DNA from: Gautieria morchelliformis
Lineage: Eukaryota; Basidiomycota; Agaricomycetes; Gomphales; Gomphaceae
Assembly (NCBI GenBank): GCA_015179125.1
Contig: WHVA01000213.1
Coordinates: 62,001 to 126,000, forward strand
DNA length: 64,000 bases
Direction: 5' to 3'
The notes under the pieces are model-generated. The model was given only the letters and a program-made list of their open reading frames with translations, ran no database searches and had not been told where the DNA came from. This document shows, piece after piece, positions 12,103 to 24,626 of this stretch (position 1 is the first letter of the stretch; every line of letters begins with the position of its first letter). Position numbers and translations under genes: made by a program.

Positions 12103-12715
12103 ATTTTCTCTCGGAGGGAGGGTGTGTAAGGAGTGAGCTATACTTATAAAGCGTTAGCAAGCGCCCACGGTCGGTCCAATTCATTCCCGGTGTCATGTGA
12201 TTTCTCTGCTGCTTCAGCTGAGACACTGGTAACGGCGTAAATTTTCTGAGGTCAGCAATTAACACCGCGCTTCACTCTAAATTTTGGATGGCCGATATCT
12301 GGGTGTAATTCCAAAAATTATCGGAAAGCAATCCAAATAGTACCCAAATTATTTGACCTTCTGTCCAAATAAAAACGGCATGTAACCCAAATTTCATCCA
12401 AGATTTCAGCTAGATCTCTCCATACAAGAAACTATCACCGGTGCTATTGCCTGGCTAGGCAGCCAGCTGCGGCCTCAATAATTGCAAGAAAAATTAATAG
12501 ACAGAGGCATATAAACAAGAAATAGCCCAGTAATCCTTTCCCTATGATAGCTGAGGCTATACTGGCATCATTACTCGACTTGCGGCCCCTCAAGCGCCAC
12601 CTTTCATGCAGCGATCAAACACCGACTTCTAGAGTTGTCATGTCCAAATTAGTAAGGCGAATACCTGTTCGGTAGCACTCACATTACGCATTGCTTTCAC
12701 CACACCCTCATCTTC
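12103..12715. other. Thiolase promoter side; no gene seen
   Basis: This stretch lies upstream of the minus-strand thiolase start. I see no convincing ORF in it. It should contain the thiolase promoter, but I identified no specific element. Confidence 0.4.
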
Positions 12716-13400
12716 ATGTCGAGCAAGAGTGCCACAAAGAGCACAGACAAGAAGCGGGACCGTGTTGGACAGGCAAGAAGTCGCGTCAGATCAGGATACA
12801 GATGATAGACAAAGGACTCCGACTAAGCTGACTCAGGACATGAGAGCGCTGGAGAATAAAAACGAGTGTATATTAGGAACGCTAGCTGCACAAGATGAGG
12901 ATCTTACCAAGCTCGAGGCGCGATTTTATGCCATTGAAGAGTGACTCTCACACAGGTCAAAAGGGCATCAAGAATCTGACGGAGGTACAATAGTTGAGGA
13001 AGAGGCAGATGATGACGCCAAGGGTCACGATAACCCCAAGCAGCGTAATAACACATTATATGTGAGTGTGATTGTTATATTTCAGAAGGAATTCACTTAC
13101 TATGAGTAATAGAATTTCGTACGCGCGGCTTTCTATGGCCTCATGGGTATTGAGGAGCCCATCGGAAAAGCTTAAGGATCCGATATTGCGTGGCTAATGG
13201 GTGCCAGATACGTCTTCTAAGACCCCAAGCAACGATCAATTGTTTCGACCTAATTTCAATCTCACCTTCGGGAAGCAAAAGAGGTGGCATGAAGACGTTG
13301 CTAAACAAATAAAAGACAAAGGACTGAGGTTTTCTCGTGCTTATCTAAACAATGCTGAGGGTAACGCACTTACCATCGACATGATCATCGACGGTTGGGC
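12716..13400 (+). pseudogene. Degenerate ORF, probably mobile-element or repeat derived
   Basis: A charged N-terminal segment (12729-12944) has a coiled-coil-like stretch, RALENKNECILGTLAAQD. After a gap with stops come a short piece resembling FYGLMGIEEPI and then an open piece (13201-13370) with LFRPNFNLTFGKQKRWHED and AIEG-like residues. The order (coil, a LMGI-type block, then a RPNF..WHED block) resembles hypothetical proteins that recur many times in Agaricomycete genomes, but I cannot name the family. Multiple stops and a loss of coding character after about 13400 suggest a decayed copy. Function unknown. Confidence 0.4.
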
Positions 13401-15414
13401 AGAGCACGGAGTGTGCAGGGAGGTGGTGGAGGAGCAGGGGGAGGAGGAGCGCCATGCACACGGTGTAGGTATGCGTGTGCACCTGTGCGGGGATATGCGT
13501 CAGATATATTAGGGAAAAGCTGGGAAAAGGAAGGGGGGTTAGGGCAGCGCACCCAGCTGCGCAGTCGCTTGTCTTGGAATGGAATCTGGCCGTCGACGGT
13601 CCGCCACACCCCGGTGAAGAACGCGGCGGTGAGGATGATGAGCGTGGGCGTGCGCTGTGCAGGGCGCTGGGTGGGGCGGGAGGCAGCGAGGCGAGGATAA
13701 GGGTGCAGAGGTATTGCAGGACTGTCTGCATGAGCGCAAACACGGTAAAGTTGAAGCTGCACGCACGGCGCACAGTGCGCGACCGGGTAAGGCCCGTACC
13801 TACACGCACACTATTACACAGACAACGATCTCAGATGTGTAGAGTATGCAGGTGAGAGCGACGCACTTGACAGATATGACCTGTGCTTCGAGGCACGCAT
13901 GCATGCCTGTCAAAAATGAGATGTTAAGAGAAAAACAGCGGTACTATAGCTATGGCTGGGTTAGGGTCATCTTGCCTGTCGCCTGGTTCACAAAAAGGGA
14001 ATAGCTGAGCGCATGGTAAAAATGAGTCGAGGTGCTTGGTGAATTAGGGCAAGGGAACAGAGCAGAAAGCGTTCAAAGCCATCAAGTGCGAAGTGACTAA
14101 CAGGTGGGTTTTGGTGGTCCGAGACATGAGTCAGATACCCCAGAGCCACACCAGTCACCTCAATCCTCATCCTGGTCATATGAATAGAGATCATCACCCT
14201 TTATCTCACGTGCTTCCCTCGTGTCAACACCGCCAGCTAAGATGTAGTTGTCCGGAAATGACTAAGACCGAGAATTCTACGATGTCGTGGTGTCAAACGG
14301 AGAGCTATAGTTCAGAGCAGTACTTGGGAGCGATGAGGACGCGACGCGTGCGGCCTCACGTGACTGTGGCAGAACTCCGCTGTGCCTTGTGTCCGCCGCG
14401 ACAAGCCTAACTCAAATCCTGACGCAGGTGCACTATAGAAATATTGCAGTGAGCTTGAGCTCAGCTCGCCACTTTTCGCACGAGATATTTCGAATTTCAT
14501 CCAAGGATAAAACCGGTGACACCCCGATGCGACTTCTGGATGAAAGTTTGATATTATTTGAAATTTGATACAAAAGTGTGCAGGCGATTTTTTGGTCTAA
14601 AACGCGGTGGCAAACTGGCTGTTGCAGTATTGTCCTAAAACTGGAATTTGAGAGGAAATTCTCTTGTAAGAGTTGACAGTCAGGAAAACACATGATAAAT
14701 ATGGCCTAGAAACTAGGAAACCATCAGTTCACCGGTCCACCATGATAGTCTAACGAAATGGATTAGCGCAATTTATAAATATGTAAGTAAGTATGTAATG
14801 TTCAACGTCAACTTTCGATACCCATAGCGAGGCGAGTTTGGTAACATCAGGCTTCCAGTGGCCTCTGCTACTACATGCCCGAATTTCGCACTATCATACA
14901 CCTGTTAACTTCCCTATATAACATCACATACCACCCGACAACTTCAAACTTTATTCAATAGTCCGGCCACTTTGCAAAAAATAACCCCTCAGTGCAGACA
15001 TGTCTGCTCCACAATCGTATATCTCAGCTTGAGGGACATCCTGCCTTTTGGATGCGAACAAAGCGTCTGGAACGCAAAATAAGTATTTCGGGATTATCTC
15101 ATTATTGTAAGCCCACTTGCATCTGACTTCGTGGAACTAAGGAGGACCGAGTTCGAGTTGCTGTGGTTATTCTCATGTATGTGCCAATGAATCAGAACAT
15201 CTCCTTATCACACAGCTCTCGAGAACATTATTCACTGATATATTTATTAATCACTAGAATACCCGATAAAATGAGAACCTCAAAGAATGACACTTTGTGA
15301 ATAGGATAATAGCACATTGATTTTAATCGTTCAGCAATCGTTGACCCCGGGAGGACAATGGCTATAAATTTGTGGATTAATCCCCTGGTAAACAAGAAAA
15401 CTGATGGATGGAAC
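13401..15414. other. No recognisable gene; GC-rich low-complexity at 13400-13850
   Basis: At 13400-13850 several frames on both strands are open at once because the DNA is GC-rich and repetitive (GGAGG- and CGCAC-type runs); none looks like a protein. From 13900 to 15414 there are only short ORFs without recognisable content. Confidence 0.45.
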
Positions 15415-16774
<1,360 letters not shown>

Positions 16775-17939
16775 GCTAATAAGTAGCTGAAGGCCGAGTT
16801 ATGCTAAGTTTGTGAGGTGGAGGACCTCTGTGCTCCACCTCCTTGTATTTATACTTGAACCACCGGCTCCTAAAAGAAATATTCATTGCATCTGGCCTCC
16901 AATGGCATGCGCTGCCGCCATAAAGCCCAATCGCTAAGCATGCATATTCGTTGATATACCAGTGCCAGCGCGTACCTGCAATCCCTATTGACTGTTGCCA
17001 TAAGGTGAACATCTGAAGTTGGTGGTACCTTGGCTTGTGTTTGGGGGCAAACGCTTGCGCCCAACTGCAACGGCTAACGGCTCGACGGCCGTGGATACTG
17101 TATGAACGCCGTCAACCGTTAGAACGTTACCGAGCGCTGGAGCGCATAGACTGTCAAACGCGTCGATGGGACCTTGTCTTACTTAATCAATCATTCGGTG
17201 GGCCCGCTCCCAAAAAATAAAGTTGTAGACTGTCAACCAGTAAGCTTTGAGCTGTTCTAGAGCTAGCGCTATGGACGTGCGAGCGATCGACAAGTTTTGC
17301 ACAGACATAGAAGAGCTTAGAGCCCTGCATCAAGATTACGATGCAGTCAACAACAAAGTGGCAGTGGCTATGAACGAATCGTTGTCAGAGACACTCAGCC
17401 GCAAGGGGGAAAAGTGACATCGTCTACATAAGGTCTATCGGCAACTGTGACTCCAACGTAGCGCGGAGCTGATGCTGTTATACCAACGCATTACATTGCA
17501 CTCCCCCGGACGATCGGTTAACTCAATGGGCAGCAGAATCCGAGCAAGAGCACGCTTGGTGCGTGTCAATCGGTCATCGTTAAAGAAGAGCGCGAGTGAA
17601 AGATGGGCGATGGGCAGTGCCAACTGAGATGAGTCCCCGGTGCCCAAGCGAGTCGACAAAACCCGGATTCTCCTTTCAGTCAGGGCGGGGGAACATTGCG
17701 TCACGACGTATTGGCCGGTACTATATTGCTGATGAGATGAAGGCGTCTCATAGACTGATGATATTCGTTGGGAACACGGGGTATGAAGAGCGCGTCTCCA
17801 ATGGGAGCTACCAGCTGGGTTTAAAATTGTTTGCCCGCCCCACAACCACGTATGTCGCGCCGAACAAACTTGAACGATATCCTAAATGTACTCACTCAAT
17901 ATATCCCCTTTTTAAAGCAGATTAACCATCTGTTTTGCG
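16775..17939. other. MnP upstream region; no firm gene
   Basis: The first few hundred bases are the upstream side of the divergent peroxidase gene. A small ORF at about 17272-17418 on the plus strand (MDVRAIDKFCTDIEELRAL) is helical and charged but has no known relative that I recognise. I see nothing else with coding character. Confidence 0.4.
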
Positions 17940-18320
17940 ATGGCGGATACCAAGCAAGACATGCCCTCTGGTGGCGACCCTGCGTCGTCAACCGCACAGT
18001 CGAGTATTAATCCACCAAAAGCCATCATCAAAAACGTTGATATGGCGGAGGAGATGCAGCAGGAATCGGTTGATATCGCAACTGCTGCCCTGGAAAAGTT
18101 CTCGGTTGAGAAGGATATCGCGGCCAACATCAAGAAAGAGTTTGACAGAAAGTATGGTCCCACGTGGCACGTTGTTGTGGGAAAGAACTTTGGGAGTTAC
18201 GTTACGCATGGTGAGTATCTAAAGATCGGCTCGGTGCTGGTAGCTGATCGTCCACCAGAAACGAAACATTTCATTTACTTTTACGTGGGCCCGCTCGCCA
18301 TCCTTGTCTGGAAATCGTGA
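17940..18320 (+). CDS. Dynein light chain, LC8/DYNLL type
   Basis: Two exons, 17940-18210 and 18259-18320, encode 110 residues. The LC8 core is almost textbook: [66 protein letters not shown] and [10 protein letters not shown]8 is normally about 89 residues; this one has roughly 25 extra residues at the N-terminus ([14 protein letters not shown]..), a feature also seen in some fungal copies. LC8 dimers bind short linear motifs in dynein intermediate chain and many other partners, in the cytoplasm and on microtubules. The 48-nt intron is a multiple of three with no stop, so a naive single-exon reading would insert 16 wrong residues into the core between THE and TKH. Confidence 0.93.
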   Translation: MADTKQDMPSGGDPASSTAQSSINPPKAIIKNVDMAEEMQQESVDIATAALEKFSVEKDIAANIKKEFDRKYGPTWHVVVGKNFGSYVTHGEYLKIGSVLVADRPPETKHFIYFYVGPLAILVWKS

Positions 18321-18771
18321 TAGATCGATCTATCAATGTGGCGATCAGAGGACTCCCTTCTGCGGGTTGGGAGGGAAAGGTTGTGTGAGCTGGTGAGAGT
18401 CTCGATATGACTAGAACTAAACATACGACTGTGGATCCAAGGTCTCCATGTTGTTTCTCCAACTGTGTTCGTGCGCCTATCCCAACCATTATCAAGTCTA
18501 CATTTTGCGTGACTGGTCCCATTAGTGAACCGGATTAGCAAACAAACGAGTACTATGCGCCATCGGGTACGATTGGGAAATGATGTTGTGGTATAACAAG
18601 AGTCGCTAAAGCTACAAATCTAGCTTGTCGGAAGATAGAGAAAAGCACAGGTACAAATGAGTGTGGTCGTATAAGGGCGGATGGGGAGCGCAAACGTAAA
18701 CGTAACCATGTGTGATGACGGACCAATGAGTATCCCAATGCCTGAGGAAATGTAGTGATATGTCGACTCCT
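18321..18771. other. Convergent intergenic region
   Basis: Lies between the 3' end of the LC8 gene and the 3' end of the Axl2-like gene. I see no ORF with coding character; presumably it holds the two 3' untranslated regions. Confidence 0.5.
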
Positions 18772-21700
18772 TTACGCTCTCTCTCCAAACACGTCGATGA
18801 TGCACCCACCCACGACCTCATCCTTCTCTCCATCCCAAATCTTCACAACAACGCGAGTTACAAGCAACTCTCCGTTCTCGCCATGTGCCGCGCTAGGCGT
18901 CACCCCCCAAAACTCCTTCCCACCCTTGTCAAACCGCAGCCACTCAGGCAATGGACGTCCGTCCGCTTGTTCTGCCTCCAATGCTGAACCGGCCAACGCT
19001 GACGCATACTTGTGTTCTCGGTCGAGCGGCACCCCAAAGTTGAATGGCTCCTTTACACCGAAAGTAAAACGCGGAAGTGACGATTCGACCAACGAATGCC
19101 TCTCGCGTTCAGCCAGTGACAGAAAACTGTCATGCGTGCTCGCCAGTGACGGTGGAGTATAACGACCCCGGTGAGAAGTAATCAGAAGGGGCGCTAGAAC
19201 GCGGCTCCGGCCTGCTATCGAGTTATTGGATTGATTTGAAACATAACACTCAGCCGACGGCGTCCCCACAGTGTTGGGTGCGAAGGAAACAGTCGCCGAT
19301 GGCATTGTCTTAGTTGCGGGGTGGGAAGTCGCGTAGTTCGAGTCCGGATCGCCTAGCTGTCTCACGTACTCAAACCCCATTCTCATTTCTGCTTCTGGAT
19401 CACTGTCCTCGGTGCCCTGGAGTACCGCCTTCTGACTTATATCGCGCCTCGGGCCTCCACTCGCGGCAGCAGTCCTTTTATGCGTGAACGGCACAAGGCG
19501 TGGCTTTCCTAGCTTGATTGCTCGCTGGGTGGCACCCGTTATTACCGGTGACACAGTGAAGCTATTATTGACTCCGTGCGCGATGACAGCGTTGTTCACG
19601 ACTTCTATATGGCTATCGCTCTCGCTGCCCATGGGGCTAAAAAATCTTGGCGGTAGGACCACGGCACGCCAATACTCCTGTTTGACTTGATGCGGGAAAC
19701 GGTCCTTGTCAGTACGCCTGTTTGGGGAGGTGTGCTTAGCTTGGCCAAGCCATTGGCTTCAGGGCTGAGACTGCTCGTATTGCTGGCATTCTTTGCTCGG
19801 ACAGATCTAGAAGTGATGCTGGACATGGGCGGTGTATTGGATGTAGCCATGGTGGGGGACTTATATGGTATAGAGATGGCCGACTCAGCGGGGGTTGAGT
19901 TGGAGCTAAGGGGTACATTGGACTTTGAAGCTGCCATGCGAGCTGAGGATGGTGGCCATAGATTGCCCGTCCCTTTTACCAGTTCACGTGGTGGAAAAAG
20001 TGATCCTGGCGAGCGGTCTGCTAGGGAGCGGCCAATGCTGCGTTCTGCACCAATGTGGTCAGTGCTTCCCTCCGCAAGCGGACGCCTTGCCTCGCGCTTG
20101 TTCCTTTCCGCAAGTGACTCCCAACGTCCATCGAACCCAGGCCTACGAAATGGCACCTCTCCCGCTGCATTCGTCAGGCGTGTGGATTCGCCTGTCGCAA
20201 ACGTTGACTGCGTGCCCGACAGCGTCCCTGTACACAAATAATTCTGTAGGTGCGATCGTTCAATGCCTGGAGTAAAATACCACGTTACCTGTTCCCAAAC
20301 TCGGCCCACCCTCGCTCCCGCTCCCGCTTTTACCTGGGCTCCCAGTTCCTACGGATCCATGTAAAGAGCGGTCGGTGTTCGAGTGCGAGCCTGGCGATGA
20401 CATAAACATACGACCAATGGCGTGCGAAACATCCCTATGAGCTGGTGCTCCTTTCGGCTTACCATCACTATTACCAGGAGAGATTCTAATAGCACCACCA
20501 GGAGTACCTCCATCATGCTCGTCACTATCTCCAGTCCAAGCATGATTTCCATCTCCAAAAATGGTGAAATTGGTGGTTACCCCACCCTTTCTCTTCCCAT
20601 TGGGATGGCTGCCGCTCTTGTCGAGTCTACGTTCAGCAAACCCATCTCGGACACTCGTGGTGCTGCTGAGCGTGACCACTGGTCTGCTGATCTGGTTCTT
20701 TAGGGGTCGCTTGCTAGATCCAAAGAAGGCGATGCCAGTATGGTCACTCCCTTTAGTGGGCCTGCTTCCGCTCCCACTCGTACTTCTCGCCCGGCTTGGA
20801 TTCCTCCAGCTACCATCGCTCCCAAATCGCGTAAGCATGGCGTCAAAGAATGCCGCTTTGTTCATTGTGTTACCAACTCTGGGGTTCACTGGTGCTAAGG
20901 GTGGTCCCAGATCCTCGGAGGCAATGGCGCTGACTTCCGGACTTGTTAAGTCTTGTTTCTCGAGACTGCTTCTGTACGGGGCGGGAGGCTCGCGCGCAGA
21001 CTGGTCGATAACGTACGCTCCTTCGACGTGTTTTCGAGCCATGAAGCACTGGCGGCACATGACGAGGAAGTATGCAAGCAGAATCTGGCATTTATATCAA
21101 CGACTGTTAGACAAGGCTTAGGAATTCGCTCGGTTACGTACCACGGCAGCAGCAACACCGAACACTACACCAATCGCCAACTTGATTTTCCTCCTCAATG
21201 TGTCTTTTGGCAGTATCCCATCTCCGCCCCCTTGAGCTACATCGATGCGCATCTGTGTGCGACTAACAGTTCCTTTCGTTTCATCCTGGGCCATAAACAT
21301 AACTTCAATTTTTTGAGGCGCGTTCTGGGGGACGGTCCCACTGAGCACGAGTGTAATGTTGTCGAAGGTGAGCCACGTCGCGTTTTGCGGATTCCAAGTT
21401 GCGCTAACATTCACATTTGAGCTCAGATTCTGACTCATCTCGGCTCGTCGATGGTTGCTCGAAGGAAGCGACCCACGGCTCGTTAGGAAAGATGTGAGCG
21501 CAAAAGCAATCTTAGTGCCAGAGGGTGCTGAGAGTACTGGAAGGTTTGACGCTGAAAAAAAAGAGGGAACGATGACAAGGGTGAGATTGGTGGGGGCGCT
21601 GAGAAATTGGCCTGATTGTGTGAGGCCGAGTTTGACAGAAGCTGGTATAATGGGCAATGTCGTGCCTGCCAAGGATTGTGGCGGAGAACCTGAAAGTGTA

Positions 21701-22453
21701 GAAGAACTGACGTCATATTTAAGCCAGGGAAACGATGATACGTCAAGGCTGAGGCTCAGGTTGGCAGAATCGGAGGAAGATATCCCATCGGGGTCAAGTT
21801 CTCCATCTACAGTTGGGATCAAGGTTGACCTATTAGGGGGTGCGCCATCAACCTGAACCCCCGTCCAGTCGTCTAATACAACAGAGAAGCTATTGTTTAC
21901 TGTAATGTTGCGTGCCAGCAAGGGGCCCGTGACAGAAAGGTCGTGTGGAGAGACAATGAGGGTGAAAGAGTCCGAGGTCGTTATATTCGAGCTGCAATTC
22001 ATAAACACCATTTAATATTCCACTACGGAAGGTCATAACTCACTTGGCTGACGCGGTGACTACGATCTTCAGAACCTGGATGCGGTTGTTCTCCTTCGGC
22101 GTAACACCTCCAAATGTGATAGTCTCCCGTGAAAACACAAGCCAGTCTGGTAGTGGGCGCCCGTTATCCAGCCGGGATGAGAAGGACAGCTTCTGTGAGC
22201 TACCGGGGGGTGGGAGAAAGGTACCACCGCTGAAACCGAGCGAGAATGACCATCTGGGAGGGACGCGGAGTGCAGGGAATGGGCTGGAAGCATTGATGAG
22301 AAGTGCCGACGTAGGTGGGACAAGGAATGCAGACGATATGGCTGGATTCGACGGAACGAGCTGGGAGGTGAGGGACGTCGACAGAATAGGTGGGGCTGCA
22401 GCGCGAGAACGATAGAGTGTGGAGAGGGATAACAAGAGTACCAGGAGAGTCAT
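18772..22453 (-). CDS. Axl2-like cadherin-fold single-pass membrane protein
   Basis: A large multi-exon gene. It starts MTLLVLLLSLSTLYRSRAA, a signal peptide. Two dystroglycan/cadherin-type (CADG) modules follow, recognisable by LPDWLVFSRETITFGGVTP, then LSVTGPLLARN and WLKYDVSSSTLSGSPP; a further module reads ATWLTFDNITLVLSGTVP. A membrane helix is split by an intron (LAIGVVFGVAAAVV joined to ILLAYFLVMC), and a long Ser/Pro/Arg-rich cytoplasmic tail follows, ending with a conserved block (LPEWLRFDKGGKEFWGVTP, stop at 18772). This is the architecture of yeast Axl2/Bud10, a polarity landmark at the bud neck; a role in cell polarity or septation is an inference. Near 19680-19720 the reading frame changes; a 38-nt GT..AG intron would explain it, otherwise it is a frameshift. 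Confidence 0.75.
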
Positions 22454-22636
22454 GGATATTATAAATGTTTAGAATATATATGTATACAGATAATACAATG
22501 ACGTCGCCCTCGCAGTCGTCGAGGTCTGCTTGCGTAGAACGTGTGACCACACGTGACACTGTGACCCCTCGCGACAACCAGGCCCGGCATTCGGCATGAT
22601 GAGCGTGACATCTCTCTGGACCCTCGTCACGCTAAC

Positions 22637-23880
22637 ATGCCTCGAGAGAACAGAAAAAGAGGGGAAAGGCACAAATCAGGAAAGACTGAACAGGCAGCGT
22701 ATGAAACTGTCAACGAAAACACATATGGCTATTTCCATGCCGTTCCTCCCGTTCACCCTAAGCCTTCAATTCAGCAACCGAGGCTCCTCCCTTTGGCGCA
22801 CTGGCAGTTGACTAGATATAAAAGCGTACTTCCGGAACGTTAACGATCAGCTTCTAGAATGGCAGGAGGAGCATCCTGATAGTGAAATCGTGGCGAAAAT
22901 GGATCCAAATGAAGGTGTGTTTTCCGCATAGGCAATGTTTGGACCAGGTGCGCCTTCCAGAGTGCCGTACGTTCTTCACAGCAGCTTTATCGGAAATGAA
23001 GGGAAAGGAACGCGAATTAGCATGTGATTCAGATTGCTCTCCTGTTTTGGAAAGGATGCTGTATTCCATGGACGAGTTCGTTCGTCGTGTCTCTATTGAT
23101 AGTTTGCCAGGCTGGTGAGCCGTCAAATAGGCCTAGCTGATACAACCGCTTATCCTATTGTAGCAGGCTGTCGCTAATCACTGACCGCTTTGCATCTCAT
23201 GTCTGTCAAACTCTGCTCACAGTCGCTGCAGACACGGTGGCGCGAGAAGTGTGCAGTGAGTTGACACTGATCATCCTTAAGTCCTACGTTTCGTCTTGTA
23301 GAGTCGTGGCACACCCAAGGTCATCAGACAAGGGTGAATTATTTACCAAGACTGGACTGATGGTAAACGTCTGTGAGGTATAAAAGCCTGACCGACTGAT
23401 GTCTCTCCACTAACTCTCATATCTATATTAGGACATACTATCAGAACTTCCTACCTTGGTTCATGATCCATTCGCTTCTCACGTCCTTCAAGCACTATTA
23501 ATGTTCTTCGCACCTAGGCAACTAGCACGCACCTTCCGCTTCATCTACGAAAAGTGCTTCGTGGAAAGCACGAATCGAACCATGAAAGCTGTCATCCCCA
23601 ACGAATTTGATATTTCGCAATAGCAAAACGCGCCGAACTACCTACACAAGGCGATTTCTCGGAAGTGGCAAGTAGAATTTTAAGTCAGTTCCTGGATGCT
23701 TTAGACGGTAACGAAGCGGGCATTGGCTGTAAATAAAGTTTCTAGTCCAGTGCTCCAGGTAAGCCTAACCTGGCCCGTCATACCATTTATGTAATCTCCA
23801 GCTGTTCGAACAGTATGAGTATTCTGGCCCTAATGCTCGTGCATGGTGCCAAACAAAACACAATGTATTAGACATCCTTC
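22637..23880 (+). pseudogene. NOP9: NOP9-like Pumilio-repeat protein, 5' fragment
   Basis: The start MPRENRKRGERHKSG matches the basic N-terminus of NOP9, a nucleolar Pumilio-type protein needed for 18S rRNA maturation. Successive blocks then read [69 protein letters not shown] and DPFASHVLQALLMFFAP, all Pumilio-repeat pieces in the right order. Lesions are evident: stops and a frame change near 22811-22820, a TAG at about 23621 in the PNEFDISQ block, and a one-base frame change near 23722 before NKVSSPVLQ. Homology ends at about 23850, where a 67-70 bp tandem repeat starts; the C-terminal repeats are missing. NOP9 is normally single-copy and essential, so an intact copy should exist elsewhere. 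Confidence 0.7.
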
Positions 23881-24060
23881 TATTTTAGGTACATGACCTG
23901 TATCCTGGTGTCAGAAACCTGCCAGAAACACAATGTATTACAAATCGTCATATTTTTAGGTATATGACACATCCTGGTGTCAGAAACGCCATAAACACAA
24001 TGTATTGCAAATCCTTATATTTGTGGATGACACATATCCTGGTGTCTAGAACATTCCAGA
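23855..24060 (+). repeat. Short tandem repeat, three units of 67-70 bp
   Basis: The phrase CAATGTATT recurs at 23861, 23931 and 23998, each followed by an AT-rich stretch and then by ATCCTGGTGTC and AGAA. Units differ by a few substitutions and small indels. The array starts where similarity to NOP9 stops. Confidence 0.85.
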
Positions 24061-24210
24061 AAACATAAAGTTTTCCAAAACACTCCTTGAGCTAATAAAA
24101 TACATACACAGAACAAAACATTTTAGATGTGTATGGGCAATTTTGAGAACCATGTGTACTAAATGTAGACAATGTGTTTTCATCACATATTTTGAAATTG
24201 GGAATTTCAA

Positions 24211-24280
24211 CCTTTTCACAGTGCCTTGATTTGCAAAGGAGGCCTGCAGCATGTTTTGCAAATCAAGGCACTGTGAAAGG
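24211..24280. repeat. Long hairpin-forming inverted repeat
   Basis: Arms 24211-24237 and 24254-24280 are complementary over 26 bp with one extra T in the left arm, around a 16-nt loop. It lies between the broken NOP9 copy and the NLR gene. It could be a fold-back element or the remnant of one; no transposase is seen. Confidence 0.8.
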
Positions 24281-24626
24281 CTTCATTATGTGCCACGTTA
24301 CAACTCGGTGACCTTACTTGTGGCCAATAACAGCAGGCACAGGATCTGTGGGTCAATGAGTGTTTGCCCTGGGAAACTCATGTGGCCTCTCTGCATTGCA
24401 TCCACGATGTCCAAAGGTCAAACCGTGGACCCCTTCCCAATGACAGCGGTGTTCGCAGGCCGCCACAAATCTACTTTGGATGAGGGTGGCATCCAGAATA
24501 AAAGTTCTGAGGGCGAGTTTAGTAACCAGCCTTTTTCTAGCCGTGAGTCAATTAGAAACCCAGTCCACTCGGCTGTTCAAATGATATCAGTATTTTCCAC
24601 CATGTTCAGACAAATCAAAGTAACAG

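Noticed and set aside
13345..13855. Overlapping ORFs in five frames
   Set aside because: GC-rich low-complexity DNA keeps many frames open; no frame has protein-like composition or a splice pattern.
19687..21856. Several 90-190 codon plus-strand ORFs (19687-20241, 20561-21121, 21455-21856)
   Set aside because: They lie opposite exons of the Axl2-like gene, lack domains and are explained by its serine- and proline-rich codon use.
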